Source: Kingella potus (lineage in GTDB: Bacteria; Pseudomonadota; Gammaproteobacteria; Burkholderiales; Neisseriaceae). Taken from it: a DNA stretch of 64,000 nucleotides. The notes beneath the pieces are model-generated. The model was not told the origin of the DNA. It did not search any database and saw nothing but the letters and a program-made list of their open reading frames with translations. Positions 14,253 through 21,889 of this stretch are shown here, in pieces; positions within the stretch are counted from its first letter, which is position 1, and every line of letters begins with the position of its first letter. The DNA is taken from NCBI RefSeq assembly GCF_900451175.1, contig NZ_UGJJ01000002.1:310001-374000 (forward strand). Direction: 5' to 3'. The translations under genes and the position numbers were made by a program.

Positions 14253-14630
14253 TTATTTTTCGGCGATGGCAAAGGCGGAGATGGTGCCGCTGTCGTCGCT
14301 GATGCTGAGGTGGACGCGGGCGACACCGATTTCGTCGAGAAAGGCTTGCAGGGGCGGGGCGAAAACGGTTTCCGGCTTGCCCTGCGCGGTGTGGCTCACG
14401 CCGATGCTGCGAAAGGATACCGCACCGCGTATGCCTGTGCCAAGTGCTTTGGCAACGGCTTCTTTGGCGGCAAAACGTTTGGCGAGGAAGGCGGCGGGGC
14501 GGGCGGCGGCTTCAAATTCGGGCAGCTCGGCCGGATGCAGCACGCGCTCGGCAAAAGTGCGTCCGTGTTTTTTGTAGAGGGCGGCGATGCGTTTTTCCAG
14601 CACGATGTCGGTGCCGATGCCGTAGATCAT
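14253..14630 (-). CDS. acpS: Holo-[acyl-carrier-protein] synthase
   Basis: A 125-residue enzyme that transfers 4'-phosphopantetheine from CoA to acyl carrier protein. The two metal/CoA motifs are clear: GIGTDIV at the N terminus and FLAKRFAAKEAVAKALGTGI in the middle. Length is normal. GGAGAC lies upstream of the ATG at 14630. It follows the epimerase gene by 113 bases on the same strand. Confidence 0.94.
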   Translation of the reverse strand: MIYGIGTDIVLEKRIAALYKKHGRTFAERVLHPAELPEFEAAARPAAFLAKRFAAKEAVAKALGTGIRGAVSFRSIGVSHTAQGKPETVFAPPLQAFLDEIGVARVHLSISDDSGTISAFAIAEK

Positions 14631-14743
14631 GGGTGTCTCCTTTCGTATGCGGGCGGGTGTGCGTTTGCCCCGCTTGGGCAGGGCGGTGTGGCCGGACGGC
14701 GTTTGCTGCTGTTTTCGCAGACGCGTGTCCGACGAAGCCGATT

Positions 14744-15580
14744 TTAATCGAAACGGGCAAATTCGTCCGCTCCGAGCGGTTCGCGGCCGAGCAGGGCGGC
14801 AAAGGCGGCGTAATCGGCGCAGGAGCCTTGTTGCAGCAGGCTGATGCTGTCGGGGCTGAGGAAGCCGTTGCTCAGGATTTTGGTTAGCGGCAGGACGGGG
14901 CGCAGCAGGGCGACGGGGATGGGGATTATTTTCGGCTGCGGCCTGCCGTGGCGGATGCGGCGCAGGATGGCGAGATAGCCGGCGAGGGTGGTTTTCAGAC
15001 GGCCTGTCATATCGACGACGCTGCCGGCGGCGGGCGGATTGAGGACGAGGCGGCAGAGGCCTTCGGCCACGTCTTCGGCATGAACCGGCTGCAAATCGAA
15101 CGCGCCGCCTGCGGGCAGGGGCAGCAGGGGCAGGCGGGCGAGTTTGATGAAGAGTTCGCAGCTTGCGCCGCCGCGTCCGTATATGACGGAGGGGCGGGCG
15201 ATGGCGGCGGGCAGCTCGGCGGCAACGGCTTGGTCGCCGCGCCCTTTGCTGGCTACGAAAGCGGCGGATGCGGCGGGGTTTGCGCCGAGGGCGGAGAGCT
15301 GCACCCAGTGTTTTACGCCGGCTTCTTTCGCCCAGCGGGCAAGCTGCGCGGGGGTGTGGTGGTGGACGGTTTCCAAGAGGCCGGCGCGGCGGCTCATGAT
15401 GCCGACGCAGTTGGCGACGGCATCGCAGCCTTCGAGCAGGGGCAGGGCGGCGGCGCGGTCGGGACGGAGTAAGTCGAGTTCGGTGTGTGCGGGGGTGCGG
15501 ACGGTGTGTCCGGCTTCGCGCAGGCGGCGGGCGGTGCGGCGGCCGATGAAGCCGCTGCCGCCGAGTAGGAGGATGTCCAT
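14744..15580 (-). CDS. NAD(P)-binding epimerase/oxidoreductase (extended SDR, NDUFA9-like)
   Basis: The 278-residue product starts with a Rossmann motif (MDILLLGGSGFIGRRTARRL). ANCVGIM, AGVKHWVQLSALGANP, a modified active-site region (SAAFVASKGRGDQAV) and IARPSVIYG follow, typical of atypical SDRs related to complex I subunit NDUFA9. TGRLKTT is encoded by a DUS inside the gene. It is the last member of the DoxX/DUF2269/DCC group on this strand; epimerases of this kind are often next to, or fused with, DoxX-like domains. Substrate unknown. Confidence 0.75.
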   Translation of the reverse strand: MDILLLGGSGFIGRRTARRLREAGHTVRTPAHTELDLLRPDRAAALPLLEGCDAVANCVGIMSRRAGLLETVHHHTPAQLARWAKEAGVKHWVQLSALGANPAASAAFVASKGRGDQAVAAELPAAIARPSVIYGRGGASCELFIKLARLPLLPLPAGGAFDLQPVHAEDVAEGLCRLVLNPPAAGSVVDMTGRLKTTLAGYLAILRRIRHGRPQPKIIPIPVALLRPVLPLTKILSNGFLSPDSISLLQQGSCADYAAFAALLGREPLGADEFARFD

Positions 15581-15677
15581 GATGTTTCCTTTTTGCGGAA
15601 CAGGGTTGGCGGGGCGGTTTTCAGACGGCCTGTTTGGGCGGCGGAGGCCGTCTGAAAACCGTTTTGCGGAAACCGTT

Positions 15678-16121
15678 TTATGCTTGCGGCTGTCCGTCGG
15701 CGGTTTGCTGTTGGGCGGCAAGCTGTTGCAGGCGGTAGCTTGGCGCGTTTGTGTCTGCGGGGGCGGGCGGCTGTTTGGCCAGGCGGTTGAGACGGATCTG
15801 CTTTTGCACCAGATAGGCGAGCATGAGCAGCAGCGACACGCCGCCGAATACCGACCAGCGCAGGGCGTAGAGCAGGTTGTCGGCCAGGCTGCGCCCGAAA
15901 TTGGGCGCGAACAGCAGGACGCACAGCAGGGGGATGAAGACGGTGAGGCCGCCGTAGAGCCGCTGCCAGAAGCGGCTGCCGGTTTCTTTTACGCCTTCGC
16001 GTTCGTCGTCGCACAAAAAGGCGAGAACGCTGCGCAGGCCGGGGCTGACGACAAACCAGCACGACAGGCTGACGGCAAGGGAAACGGCTGCATCCATGAG
16101 GATGATGGCGAGGTTTTGCAT
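15678..16121 (-). CDS. Four-helix membrane protein of unknown function
   Basis: The 147-residue product shows hydrophobic segments at about 5-25, 58-72 and 85-105, and a Pro/Gln-rich, probably cytoplasmic C-terminal tail. No family was recognised. It lies 60 bases after the DCC gene and before the epimerase gene, with a tail-to-tail DUS pair (about 15619-15658) between it and the epimerase, and is part of the same minus-strand gene row. Confidence 0.6.
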   Translation of the reverse strand: MQNLAIILMDAAVSLAVSLSCWFVVSPGLRSVLAFLCDDEREGVKETGSRFWQRLYGGLTVFIPLLCVLLFAPNFGRSLADNLLYALRWSVFGGVSLLLMLAYLVQKQIRLNRLAKQPPAPADTNAPSYRLQQLAAQQQTADGQPQA

Positions 16122-16181
16122 GGTGTTTTTCCTTTTATTGCTGATATGGAGGGGAAGGTATGGCGGCGGCGGCCGCGTTTT

Positions 16182-16592
16182 TCATTTTTTCATTCTTTTT
16201 TCAGGCGCAAGACAGCAAACACCATCCTGACACGCGGGACGCGGCAGCAGCCAGCGCGGGAAGCGGTAGCGGTGGCGGGCAAACCAGGGGTAGAGGCGGT
16301 CGGCCAGCGGCGCGACAAACGGCAGGTTGGCGAGTTTTATCAGAGTGAAGGCTGTGGCGTGTTCGTGCATCAGGCGCACGGCGGCCATGCCGCGCACCAT
16401 TGTGCCGTCGGCACGCAGAATGTGCAGGTAGGTCATGGCTTCGGCGGGGGTAATGCCGTGCCGTTGCAGCGTCTCTCCGCTATCCTGCACGGGTACGGGC
16501 TCAAACTCGGCGGCGCGGCGGTCGGACAGCACCAGCTCCATTTCACGCACGCACAGCGGGCATTGGGCATCATAGAAGATTTGGTGTTTCAC
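16182..16592 (-). CDS. DCC-family thiol-disulfide oxidoreductase-like protein (DUF393)
   Basis: A 136-residue protein beginning FYDAQCPLCVREM: the D-x-x-CPLC signature of the DCC (DUF393) family, a thioredoxin-like group. Later blocks (MTYLHILRADGTMVRGMAAV, PFVAPLADRLYPWFARHRYR) also fit. A second cysteine group (CQDGVCC) lies near the C terminus. The reaction is not known; redox function is inferred from the CxxC. Confidence 0.8.
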   Translation of the reverse strand: MKHQIFYDAQCPLCVREMELVLSDRRAAEFEPVPVQDSGETLQRHGITPAEAMTYLHILRADGTMVRGMAAVRLMHEHATAFTLIKLANLPFVAPLADRLYPWFARHRYRFPRWLLPRPACQDGVCCLAPEKRMKK

Positions 16593-16628
16593 GGTGTTTC
16601 CTTTCGTAAAGGGTTTTTCAGACGGCCT

Positions 16629-17099
16629 CTAAGCCGGTTTCAGCACCATCAGGAAGTAGATGACCAGCGTGGCACAGAAGGCGGGGTAGCCCAAAAGCTC
16701 CCACAGCCGGGCGTAACGCCAATACTGCTTGGGCAGCACGGTTTCGCCCGCCTCGTTTGCCGCCTGCGCGATTTTGGCCAAACGGATTTGCAGCCACACC
16801 ACGGGCAGCCAGCACGCGCCGCAGAGCAGGTAGAGCGCGACAGTCCATGCAATCCAGCGTGTGTCGAAAGACAGATTGGCCTGCGACATCAGCCACCAGC
16901 CCGACAAGGGCTGGAAAATCACGGCGGGGGTGGTAAACCACCAGTCGGCTTTGATGACCCATTTGGATACCACCGCCTGCGCGGGTACCGAGCCGCTGCG
17001 GTTGGCCCAAAAGAGGTAAAACGCCGTACCGAAGCCGGTGCCCACCATCAGCGTGGCCGAGAGGATATGCAGGGTTTTGACAACGAGATAGGCATTCAT
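16629..17099 (-). CDS. DUF2269-family inner membrane protein
   Basis: A 156-residue protein with four membrane helices. The start, LVVKTLHILSATLMVGTGFGTAFYL, and the WVIKADWWFTTPAVIFQPLSG block are typical of DUF2269 proteins, several of which sit with DoxX, DCC and SDR genes in proteobacteria. His10 in the first helix is conserved in the family and may bind heme, which is speculative. TAAGGAG precedes the ATG at 17099. Confidence 0.75.
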   Translation of the reverse strand: MNAYLVVKTLHILSATLMVGTGFGTAFYLFWANRSGSVPAQAVVSKWVIKADWWFTTPAVIFQPLSGWWLMSQANLSFDTRWIAWTVALYLLCGACWLPVVWLQIRLAKIAQAANEAGETVLPKQYWRYARLWELLGYPAFCATLVIYFLMVLKPA

Positions 17100-17160
17100 G
17101 GTTTGCTCCTTAGTGGAAAAATGGAAAAACGGTTGGCGGGAAAGCTGCGCGGCGGTGTTT

Positions 17161-17547
17161 TCAGACGGCCTGCCGCCGCGCCGCCTGCGCCAGATACACG
17201 ATCAGCGCGAATACCGGCAGGTTTTTTACCAGCGGCGCGAACGGGTGCAGCCACATTTCGGGCAGGGCGCAGGCGATGACCGCGCTGTAAGCGGCCACCG
17301 TTGCCGCCTGCGCCGCCCACAATGCGGGCATACGGCGGGCGCGGCTGAAACACAGCAGGCCGAACGACACATCCAAAAGCGAGGCGGCCAGCAACACGGG
17401 ATACTGCCAGGCCGTCTGAAAACCCACCGCCGCCAGCAGGGCTTCCGATTCCTGCCGTGCGCTAAGCAGCGGCTGCAAGCCGCTCCACAGCCACAAAATG
17501 CCGAGCGAGTAGGGCAGATAGTTTGGAATGCGGGGGCGGGTATCCAT
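17161..17547 (-). CDS. DoxX-like membrane protein
   Basis: The 128-residue product has four hydrophobic helices (LPYSLGILWLWSGLQPLL, YPVLLAASLLDVSFGLLCF, ALWAAQAATVAAYSAVIA, LVKNLPVFALIVYLAQAA). The pattern matches DoxX-like small membrane proteins. It is the first gene of the minus-strand cluster, directly downstream of a palindromic operator-like site at 17562-17581. The C-terminal RRQAV* uses a DUS as its stop codon. Confidence 0.7.
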   Translation of the reverse strand: MDTRPRIPNYLPYSLGILWLWSGLQPLLSARQESEALLAAVGFQTAWQYPVLLAASLLDVSFGLLCFSRARRMPALWAAQAATVAAYSAVIACALPEMWLHPFAPLVKNLPVFALIVYLAQAARRQAV

Positions 17548-17561
17548 TATTTTCTTTCTTA

Positions 17562-17581
17562 ATTTCTGTCAAAACAGAAAT
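17562..17581. promoter_or_regulatory. Palindromic operator-like site, proximal copy
   Basis: ATTTCTGT-N4-ACAGAAAT, a perfect 8-base inverted repeat, 15 bases upstream of the DoxX-like start. A twin lies at 17961-17980. TTGACA of a potential minus-strand -35 falls within it. The protein that binds is unknown. Confidence 0.6.
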
Positions 17582-17943
17582 AACAGGTTAAAAAATTTTT
17601 ACTGTGGCGCAGGCGGCGGCTTTTGCCAATCCGTCCGCTTTGCCGTTACCGCCTGATGCCCGGCGGCGGCTCGGGCGGGAATCCTGCCCGATATGCGCCA
17701 ACCGGGTCGGAACCGGCTTTTGTTCCGCATAATCCAATCTTTCTGTCCGTATCCCGGCCGGTGCATAAATGCGGGGATGGGGCGGACGGGCGGATTTGTG
17801 CAGGGTGTGGCGCAGCCGCGCACGCGGCTTATGTTTTTCAGACGGCCTTTATGCGCCGCCGCCTGTGGGATGCCGAAAAGTTCCGTTGTGCGGACACCGT
17901 TGTCGGATGTTTTTCAGACGGCCTGAATGCAGTGGTTGGCGGC

Positions 17944-17980
17944 ATTTTAATCATTTCAAAATTTCTGTCAATACAGAAAT
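17944..17980 (-). promoter_or_regulatory. Predicted minus-strand promoter with distal copy of the operator
   Basis: The second palindrome (17961-17980, same arms, N4 = CAAT) includes TTGACA on the minus strand; 16 bases further is TAAAAT. This is a good sigma-70 promoter pointing at the DoxX cluster from about 400 bases upstream, with the -35 inside the operator-like site. Repression by occlusion is inferred. Confidence 0.5.
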
Positions 17981-18367
17981 AAAAATAAAATGACGGTTTG
18001 TTGTTTCTGTATCATCGTGGGGCAAAACGGAAAGACACAAGGCCGCAGCAGTACGGACGGCGCGGGGCGGATTTTTCCGGCATGGCTTGGTTTCATTCCT
18101 GAGAAAATCCGCTTTTCCGGCCGGGGCGCAGATTGCTTATTTGTCCCACCATAACGAAAAGACAGCCGCCCGCAGCCCTTGCCGCGTTTGTGCGCCGTCG
18201 GCATAGGGAAGGAAGCGGCGGCGGGCATGGTTTGGCGGCAGGCGGAAGGCTTGGCGCAATCTGCGTCTGCCGGTTTGCGGCGCGGCGGAAGGCGTTTTGA
18301 CGGCTTTGCTGTCTTGTGCGGCCGTGTCTGCATACGGGGTAAGAGGCGGTTTCATTGTCAAATCCTG

Positions 18368-18396
18368 TATTTTCATGTGAAAATAGCTCTTATTTT
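18368..18396. promoter_or_regulatory. Overlapping palindromes upstream of fetB-like gene
   Basis: TATTTTCA-TG-TGAAAATA is a perfect inverted repeat; its right arm also pairs with a following TATTTT (AAAATA-GCTCT-TATTTT). Overlapping AT-rich inverted hexamers are what a Fur-type site looks like, though it does not match the Fur consensus closely. An AraC-type site is the alternative. Confidence 0.4.
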
Positions 18397-18506
18397 GCAA
18401 ACCGAACGTCCCCGCCGCTGCGGGGATGCGGTTTGTGCGGCGGCCGTCCGCCTGTTCCGACGGCTGCATTCCTTTCCTTATTTATTTTCTTTCGGGAGTG
18501 TTTTTG

Positions 18507-19484
18507 ATGAAATTGAGCCATACCGTTTTGACTTTGTGCTGCGCCGCCGTGCTGGCGGCCTGCGGCGGGCAGGAAAACGCGCAGAGTGCGCAAAATGCGC
18601 CGCAGGGCGGTGCATCTGCTGCGGCGCAGAGCGTTCCCGCCGGTTCGGTGGCGGTGCAGACCCTGCGCGGCGAAGCGGTGGTGCCGCAGAATCCCGAGCG
18701 TATCGCGGTGTACGATTTGGGTGCAATCGACACATTGAGCAAACTGGGCGTGAAAATCGGCGCGTCGCTCGATTCGCAAAGCCTGGCCTATTTGGACGCG
18801 CCGCTGAAAGACGCGGTGAAATCGGGTACGCTGTTCGAGCCGAACTACGAAGCCATCAATGCCTACAAGCCGCAGCTCATCATCATCGGCGGACGCATGG
18901 CGAAGGCGCATGACGAGCTGGCCAAAATCGCGCCCACCATCGAAATGACCATCGACTCCAACCGTATGCGCCAGAGCGCGGACGAGCGCATCGATGCCTA
19001 CGGCGCGATTTTCAACAAGAAAGCCGAAGCCGACGCGTTGAAAAACGAAATCAACCAAGCCTTTGAAGCAGCCAAAGCCTCTGCGGCGGGCAAGGGCAGC
19101 GGGCTGGTGCTGCTGGTAAACGGCGGCAAGCTGTCGGCTTTCGGCGCGCAGTCGCGGCTGGGCGGCTGGATACACGGCGACATCGGTGTGAAGCCGGTGG
19201 ACGAGGCCATCAAAGAGGGTTCGCACGGCCAGCCGGTGTCGTTTGAATATGTGAAAGAGAAAAATCCCGACTGGCTGTTTGTACTCGACCGCACCGCCGC
19301 CATCGGCGAAGAAGGACAGGCGGCGAAAGATGTGTTGGACAACCCGCTGATCGCCGAAACCACGGCCTGGAAGAAAGGGCAGGTGGTGTACCTCTTGCCG
19401 GAAACCTATCTGGCCACAGGCGGGGCGCAGGAGCTGCTCAATTCGACCAAGCAGCTCAAAGACGCGTTTGACGCGGCGAAATAA
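18507..19484 (+). CDS. fetB: Siderophore-binding periplasmic lipoprotein, FetB-like
   Basis: The 325-residue product has a lipobox (AVLAAC, Cys19) and a class III (cluster A) binding protein fold: NPERIAVYDLGAIDTLSKLGVKIGAS, YKPQLIIIGGRMAKAHDEL, a long connecting helix, LLVNGGKLSAFG and NPDWLFVLDRTAAIG. It resembles neisserial FetB and other catecholate siderophore-binding proteins. In pathogenic Neisseria fetB lies between the receptor gene fetA and permease genes; here the two permeases follow, but no receptor gene precedes. CGGGAG lies before the ATG at 18507. Confidence 0.82.
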   Translation: MKLSHTVLTLCCAAVLAACGGQENAQSAQNAPQGGASAAAQSVPAGSVAVQTLRGEAVVPQNPERIAVYDLGAIDTLSKLGVKIGASLDSQSLAYLDAPLKDAVKSGTLFEPNYEAINAYKPQLIIIGGRMAKAHDELAKIAPTIEMTIDSNRMRQSADERIDAYGAIFNKKAEADALKNEINQAFEAAKASAAGKGSGLVLLVNGGKLSAFGAQSRLGGWIHGDIGVKPVDEAIKEGSHGQPVSFEYVKEKNPDWLFVLDRTAAIGEEGQAAKDVLDNPLIAETTAWKKGQVVYLLPETYLATGGAQELLNSTKQLKDAFDAAK

Positions 19485-19742
19485 GCCGCAGGCCGGCAGG
19501 CTCCGGCAGCTTTTCAGACGGCCTCATGCGTTTCAGGCCGTCTGAAAAACGTTTGCGGACAATAAATATCTGACTGTCCGTGTATGTAAAGCTGCTGTGT
19601 CTGCCGCACAAACGGCACATTTTCCAAACAAAAACCGCGTGCGCGGCTTAGGCCGCACACCCTGCCTCAGCCGCAGAGGCCGTCTGAAAAACACCTTCCA
19701 AGCCGAGTGCAAAGCTGCGGACAAAATCCGTTTTCAAAATTT
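19485..19742. repeat. Gap with tail-to-tail DUS pair and REP family 1 half-site
   Basis: DUS at about 19513-19525 and 19536-19549 face away from each other. A single REP half-site (GTGCGCGGC...GCCGCACACCCTGC) lies at 19635-19667, followed by another DUS at about 19678-19690. It separates fetB from its permease genes. Confidence 0.6.
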
Positions 19743-20711
19743 ATGGACAAAAAACCCTTTTTTCTTTACGCGGCCAGCCTTGCCGCGCTGCTGCTGCTGT
19801 TCGGCCTCAGCCTGTCGATCGGCGTGGCCGAATTCAGTTGGGCGCAGGTGTTTTCCCCGTCGGACAGCCTGAGCCTGATGGTGGTAAGCCGCCTGCCGCG
19901 CACGTTTGCCGTGGTGTTGAGCGGCGCGTCGCTGGCGGTGGCGGGGATGATTATGCAGATTCTGATGCGCAACCGTTTCGTCGAGCCTTCGATGGTGGGC
20001 GCGACCCAAAGCGCGGCCCTTGCGCTGGTGCTGCTGACGCTGGCCTATCCGGCGGCGGGCCTGATGCTGAAAATGTCTTTCGCCGCCGCCGCCGCCATGG
20101 CCGGAATGCTGCTGTTTATGGCACTGATTTCCCGCCTGCCGCCCACGGCGCAGCTGATGGTGCCGCTGGTGGGCATTATTTTCGGCGGCGTGATCGAATC
20201 GCTCACGGTGTTCACCGCCTATGAAAACGAGATGATGCAGATGCTCGACGTGTGGCAGGCGGGCGATTTCTCCGGCATTTTGCAGGGGCGGTACGAGCTG
20301 CTCTGGCTCGGCGGCATCGTCGCCTCACTCGCCTACCTCATTGCCGACCGCCTCACCATCGCCGGCATGGGCGAAACCGTGAGCGTCAATCTCGGCATCA
20401 ACCGCCGCGCCATCCTGTGGGCGGGATTGCTGATTGTGTCGCTGATTACCTCGCTGGTGGTGGTAACCGTGGGCGGCATACCCTTTATCGGCCTCGTCGT
20501 CCCCAACATCGTCAGCCGACTGATGGGCGACCGCCTGCGCGCCGGCCTGCCCGCCGTCGCCCTGCTCGGTGCGGGCATGGTGCTGTTTTGCGACATCGTC
20601 AGCCGCACCGTGCGCTACCCCTTCGAGATACCCGTGTCCACCGTGTTCGGCGTGTTCGGCACGGTGCTGTTTCTCTATCTCCTGATGAGAAAGCCTGCCC
20701 ATGCCGTCTGA
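19743..20711 (+). CDS. Iron-siderophore ABC transporter permease (FecCD family), FetC-like
   Basis: A 322-residue integral membrane protein with about nine helices. SRLPRTFAVVLSGASLAVAGMI and the later VGGIPFIGLVVPNIVSRLMGDRLR (the loop that contacts the ATPase) are FecCD landmarks. It overlaps the next permease gene by 11 bases, so the two are translationally coupled and probably form a heterodimer. No clear ribosome site precedes the ATG at 19743; a GTG at 19707 is an alternative start. Confidence 0.85.
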   Translation: MDKKPFFLYAASLAALLLLFGLSLSIGVAEFSWAQVFSPSDSLSLMVVSRLPRTFAVVLSGASLAVAGMIMQILMRNRFVEPSMVGATQSAALALVLLTLAYPAAGLMLKMSFAAAAAMAGMLLFMALISRLPPTAQLMVPLVGIIFGGVIESLTVFTAYENEMMQMLDVWQAGDFSGILQGRYELLWLGGIVASLAYLIADRLTIAGMGETVSVNLGINRRAILWAGLLIVSLITSLVVVTVGGIPFIGLVVPNIVSRLMGDRLRAGLPAVALLGAGMVLFCDIVSRTVRYPFEIPVSTVFGVFGTVLFLYLLMRKPAHAV

Positions 20712-21663
20712 AAACATATTTTCGCGCAACAAGCCCCTGTGGATTGCGCTCGCCCTGCTCTTGGCCTCCTGCGCCCTGTTTCTCACCCTCAATGTGCAGG
20801 GCGGCTGGGAATTTGTCCTGCGCCGGCGCGGCACCACGCTGGCGGGTCTGCTGCTGGCTGCCTACGCCGTGGGCGTATCCACCCTGCTGTTCCAAACCCT
20901 CACCAACAACCCCATCCTCACGCCCTCCATTCTCGGCTTCGACTCGCTCTATATTTTCCTGCAAACCCTGCTGGTGGTGATGCTCGGCGGCGCGGGCTAC
21001 GGCATGATGCCGCCCACCGGCAAATTCGTCCTCGAACTGGCGGCGATGATGGGCGGCTCGCTGCTGCTGTTCAACACCCTGCTGCGGCAGGGCGGGCGCG
21101 ATTTGGCGCGGATGATATTAATCGGCGTGATATTCGGCGTATTCTTCCGCAGCTTTTCCTCCCTGTTGAAACGCCTGATCGATCCGGAAGAATTTGCCGC
21201 CGCCCAAAGCAGCAGCTTCGCCAATTTCAACACCATCCATTCCGATCTGCTCGCCGCAGGTGCGCTGGTGATGGCGGCCAGCGTCGTGTTTGTCTGGCGC
21301 GAACGCCACCGCCTCGACGTATACCTGCTCGGCCGCGACCAGGCCGTGAACCTCGGCATCAGCTACACCCGCAACACGCTGTGGCTGCTGGTGTGGATTG
21401 CCGCCCTTACCGCCACCGCCACCGCCGTTGTCGGCCCGGTGAGCTTTTTCGGCCTGCTCGTGGCCGCGCTGGCCGACCGTTTCAGCCCGAGTATGCGCCA
21501 CAGCCAACGCCTGCCGATGGTGTTTCTGACCGCCGCCGTGCTGCTTGTCGGCGGACAGGCTTTGTTTGAACACGTGCTCGGCATGAAGGCCGTGTTGAGC
21601 GTCGTCATCGAATTTGCCGGCGGCCTGGTGTTTTTGTGGCTGGTGTTGAAAAAGAAAAAATAG
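20701..21663 (+). CDS. Iron-siderophore ABC transporter permease (FecCD family), FetD-like
   Basis: A 320-residue permease paralogous to the preceding one: TTLAGLLLAAYAVGVSTLLFQTLTNNPILTPSILGFDSLY and VGPVSFFGLLVAALADRF. The start codon and codons 2-5 (MPSEN) are encoded by an AT-type DUS, ATGCCGTCTGAA, the only such use of a DUS as a start seen here. The ATPase gene (fetE) that would be expected next is missing; a strong terminator follows instead. Confidence 0.85.
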   Translation: MPSENIFSRNKPLWIALALLLASCALFLTLNVQGGWEFVLRRRGTTLAGLLLAAYAVGVSTLLFQTLTNNPILTPSILGFDSLYIFLQTLLVVMLGGAGYGMMPPTGKFVLELAAMMGGSLLLFNTLLRQGGRDLARMILIGVIFGVFFRSFSSLLKRLIDPEEFAAAQSSSFANFNTIHSDLLAAGALVMAASVVFVWRERHRLDVYLLGRDQAVNLGISYTRNTLWLLVWIAALTATATAVVGPVSFFGLLVAALADRFSPSMRHSQRLPMVFLTAAVLLVGGQALFEHVLGMKAVLSVVIEFAGGLVFLWLVLKKKK

Positions 21664-21674
21664 AACGGGACAAA

Positions 21675-21717
21675 AAAATATGCCTTGCCGTACGGGCTGT
21701 ACGGCAAGGCATATTTT
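21675..21717 (+). terminator. Perfect 19-bp hairpin after the permease genes
   Basis: AAAATATGCCTTGCCGTAC and its exact reverse complement flank a 5-base loop, 12 bases after the stop. The right arm ends in TTTT. It closes the fet-like unit. Confidence 0.85.
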
Positions 21718-21780
21718 CTGTTCCGACGGTTTTCAGACGGCCTGCAAGGCTTTCGAGGCCGTCTGAAAACGGACAAAGCA

Positions 21781-21823
21781 AACGCAGGATGCGCGGTATC
21801 GGCCGCGTATCCTGCGTTTTTTG
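21781..21823. terminator. Hairpin between fetD-like gene and trpD
   Basis: AACGCAGGATGCGCG pairs with CGCGTATCCTGCGTT, one mismatch, followed by a T run on the plus strand. It may act in both directions as the trpD terminator too. A DUS pair lies just before it (about 21731-21770). Confidence 0.65.
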
Positions 21824-21889
21824 TCGGAAAGATTTTTACTGTTTGGGATAACGATAAAAACGCTGCGGAGGCGGATGTTGCGCCCGCCG

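Larger units (their letters stand above)
17548..18506. other. Long regulatory gap between DoxX cluster and fetB-like gene
   Basis: Apart from the twin palindromes, two single DUS (about 17836-17848 and 17910-17923) and the palindromes near 18368-18396, I see no gene. Short open frames here lack ribosome sites and family resemblance. A 54-codon frame begins at the ATG at 17990, next to the distal palindrome; it could be a remnant or a leader and I do not call it. Confidence 0.45.

Noticed and set aside
15144..17279. Open frame of 711 codons on the plus strand opposite the DoxX cluster
   Set aside because: It is antisense to five recognisable genes in a GC-rich region, has DUS-derived peptides and no family resemblance; a shadow frame.
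17990..18154. 54-codon open frame starting next to the distal palindrome
   Set aside because: No ribosome site, no recognisable family and unremarkable composition; it may be chance or a remnant.
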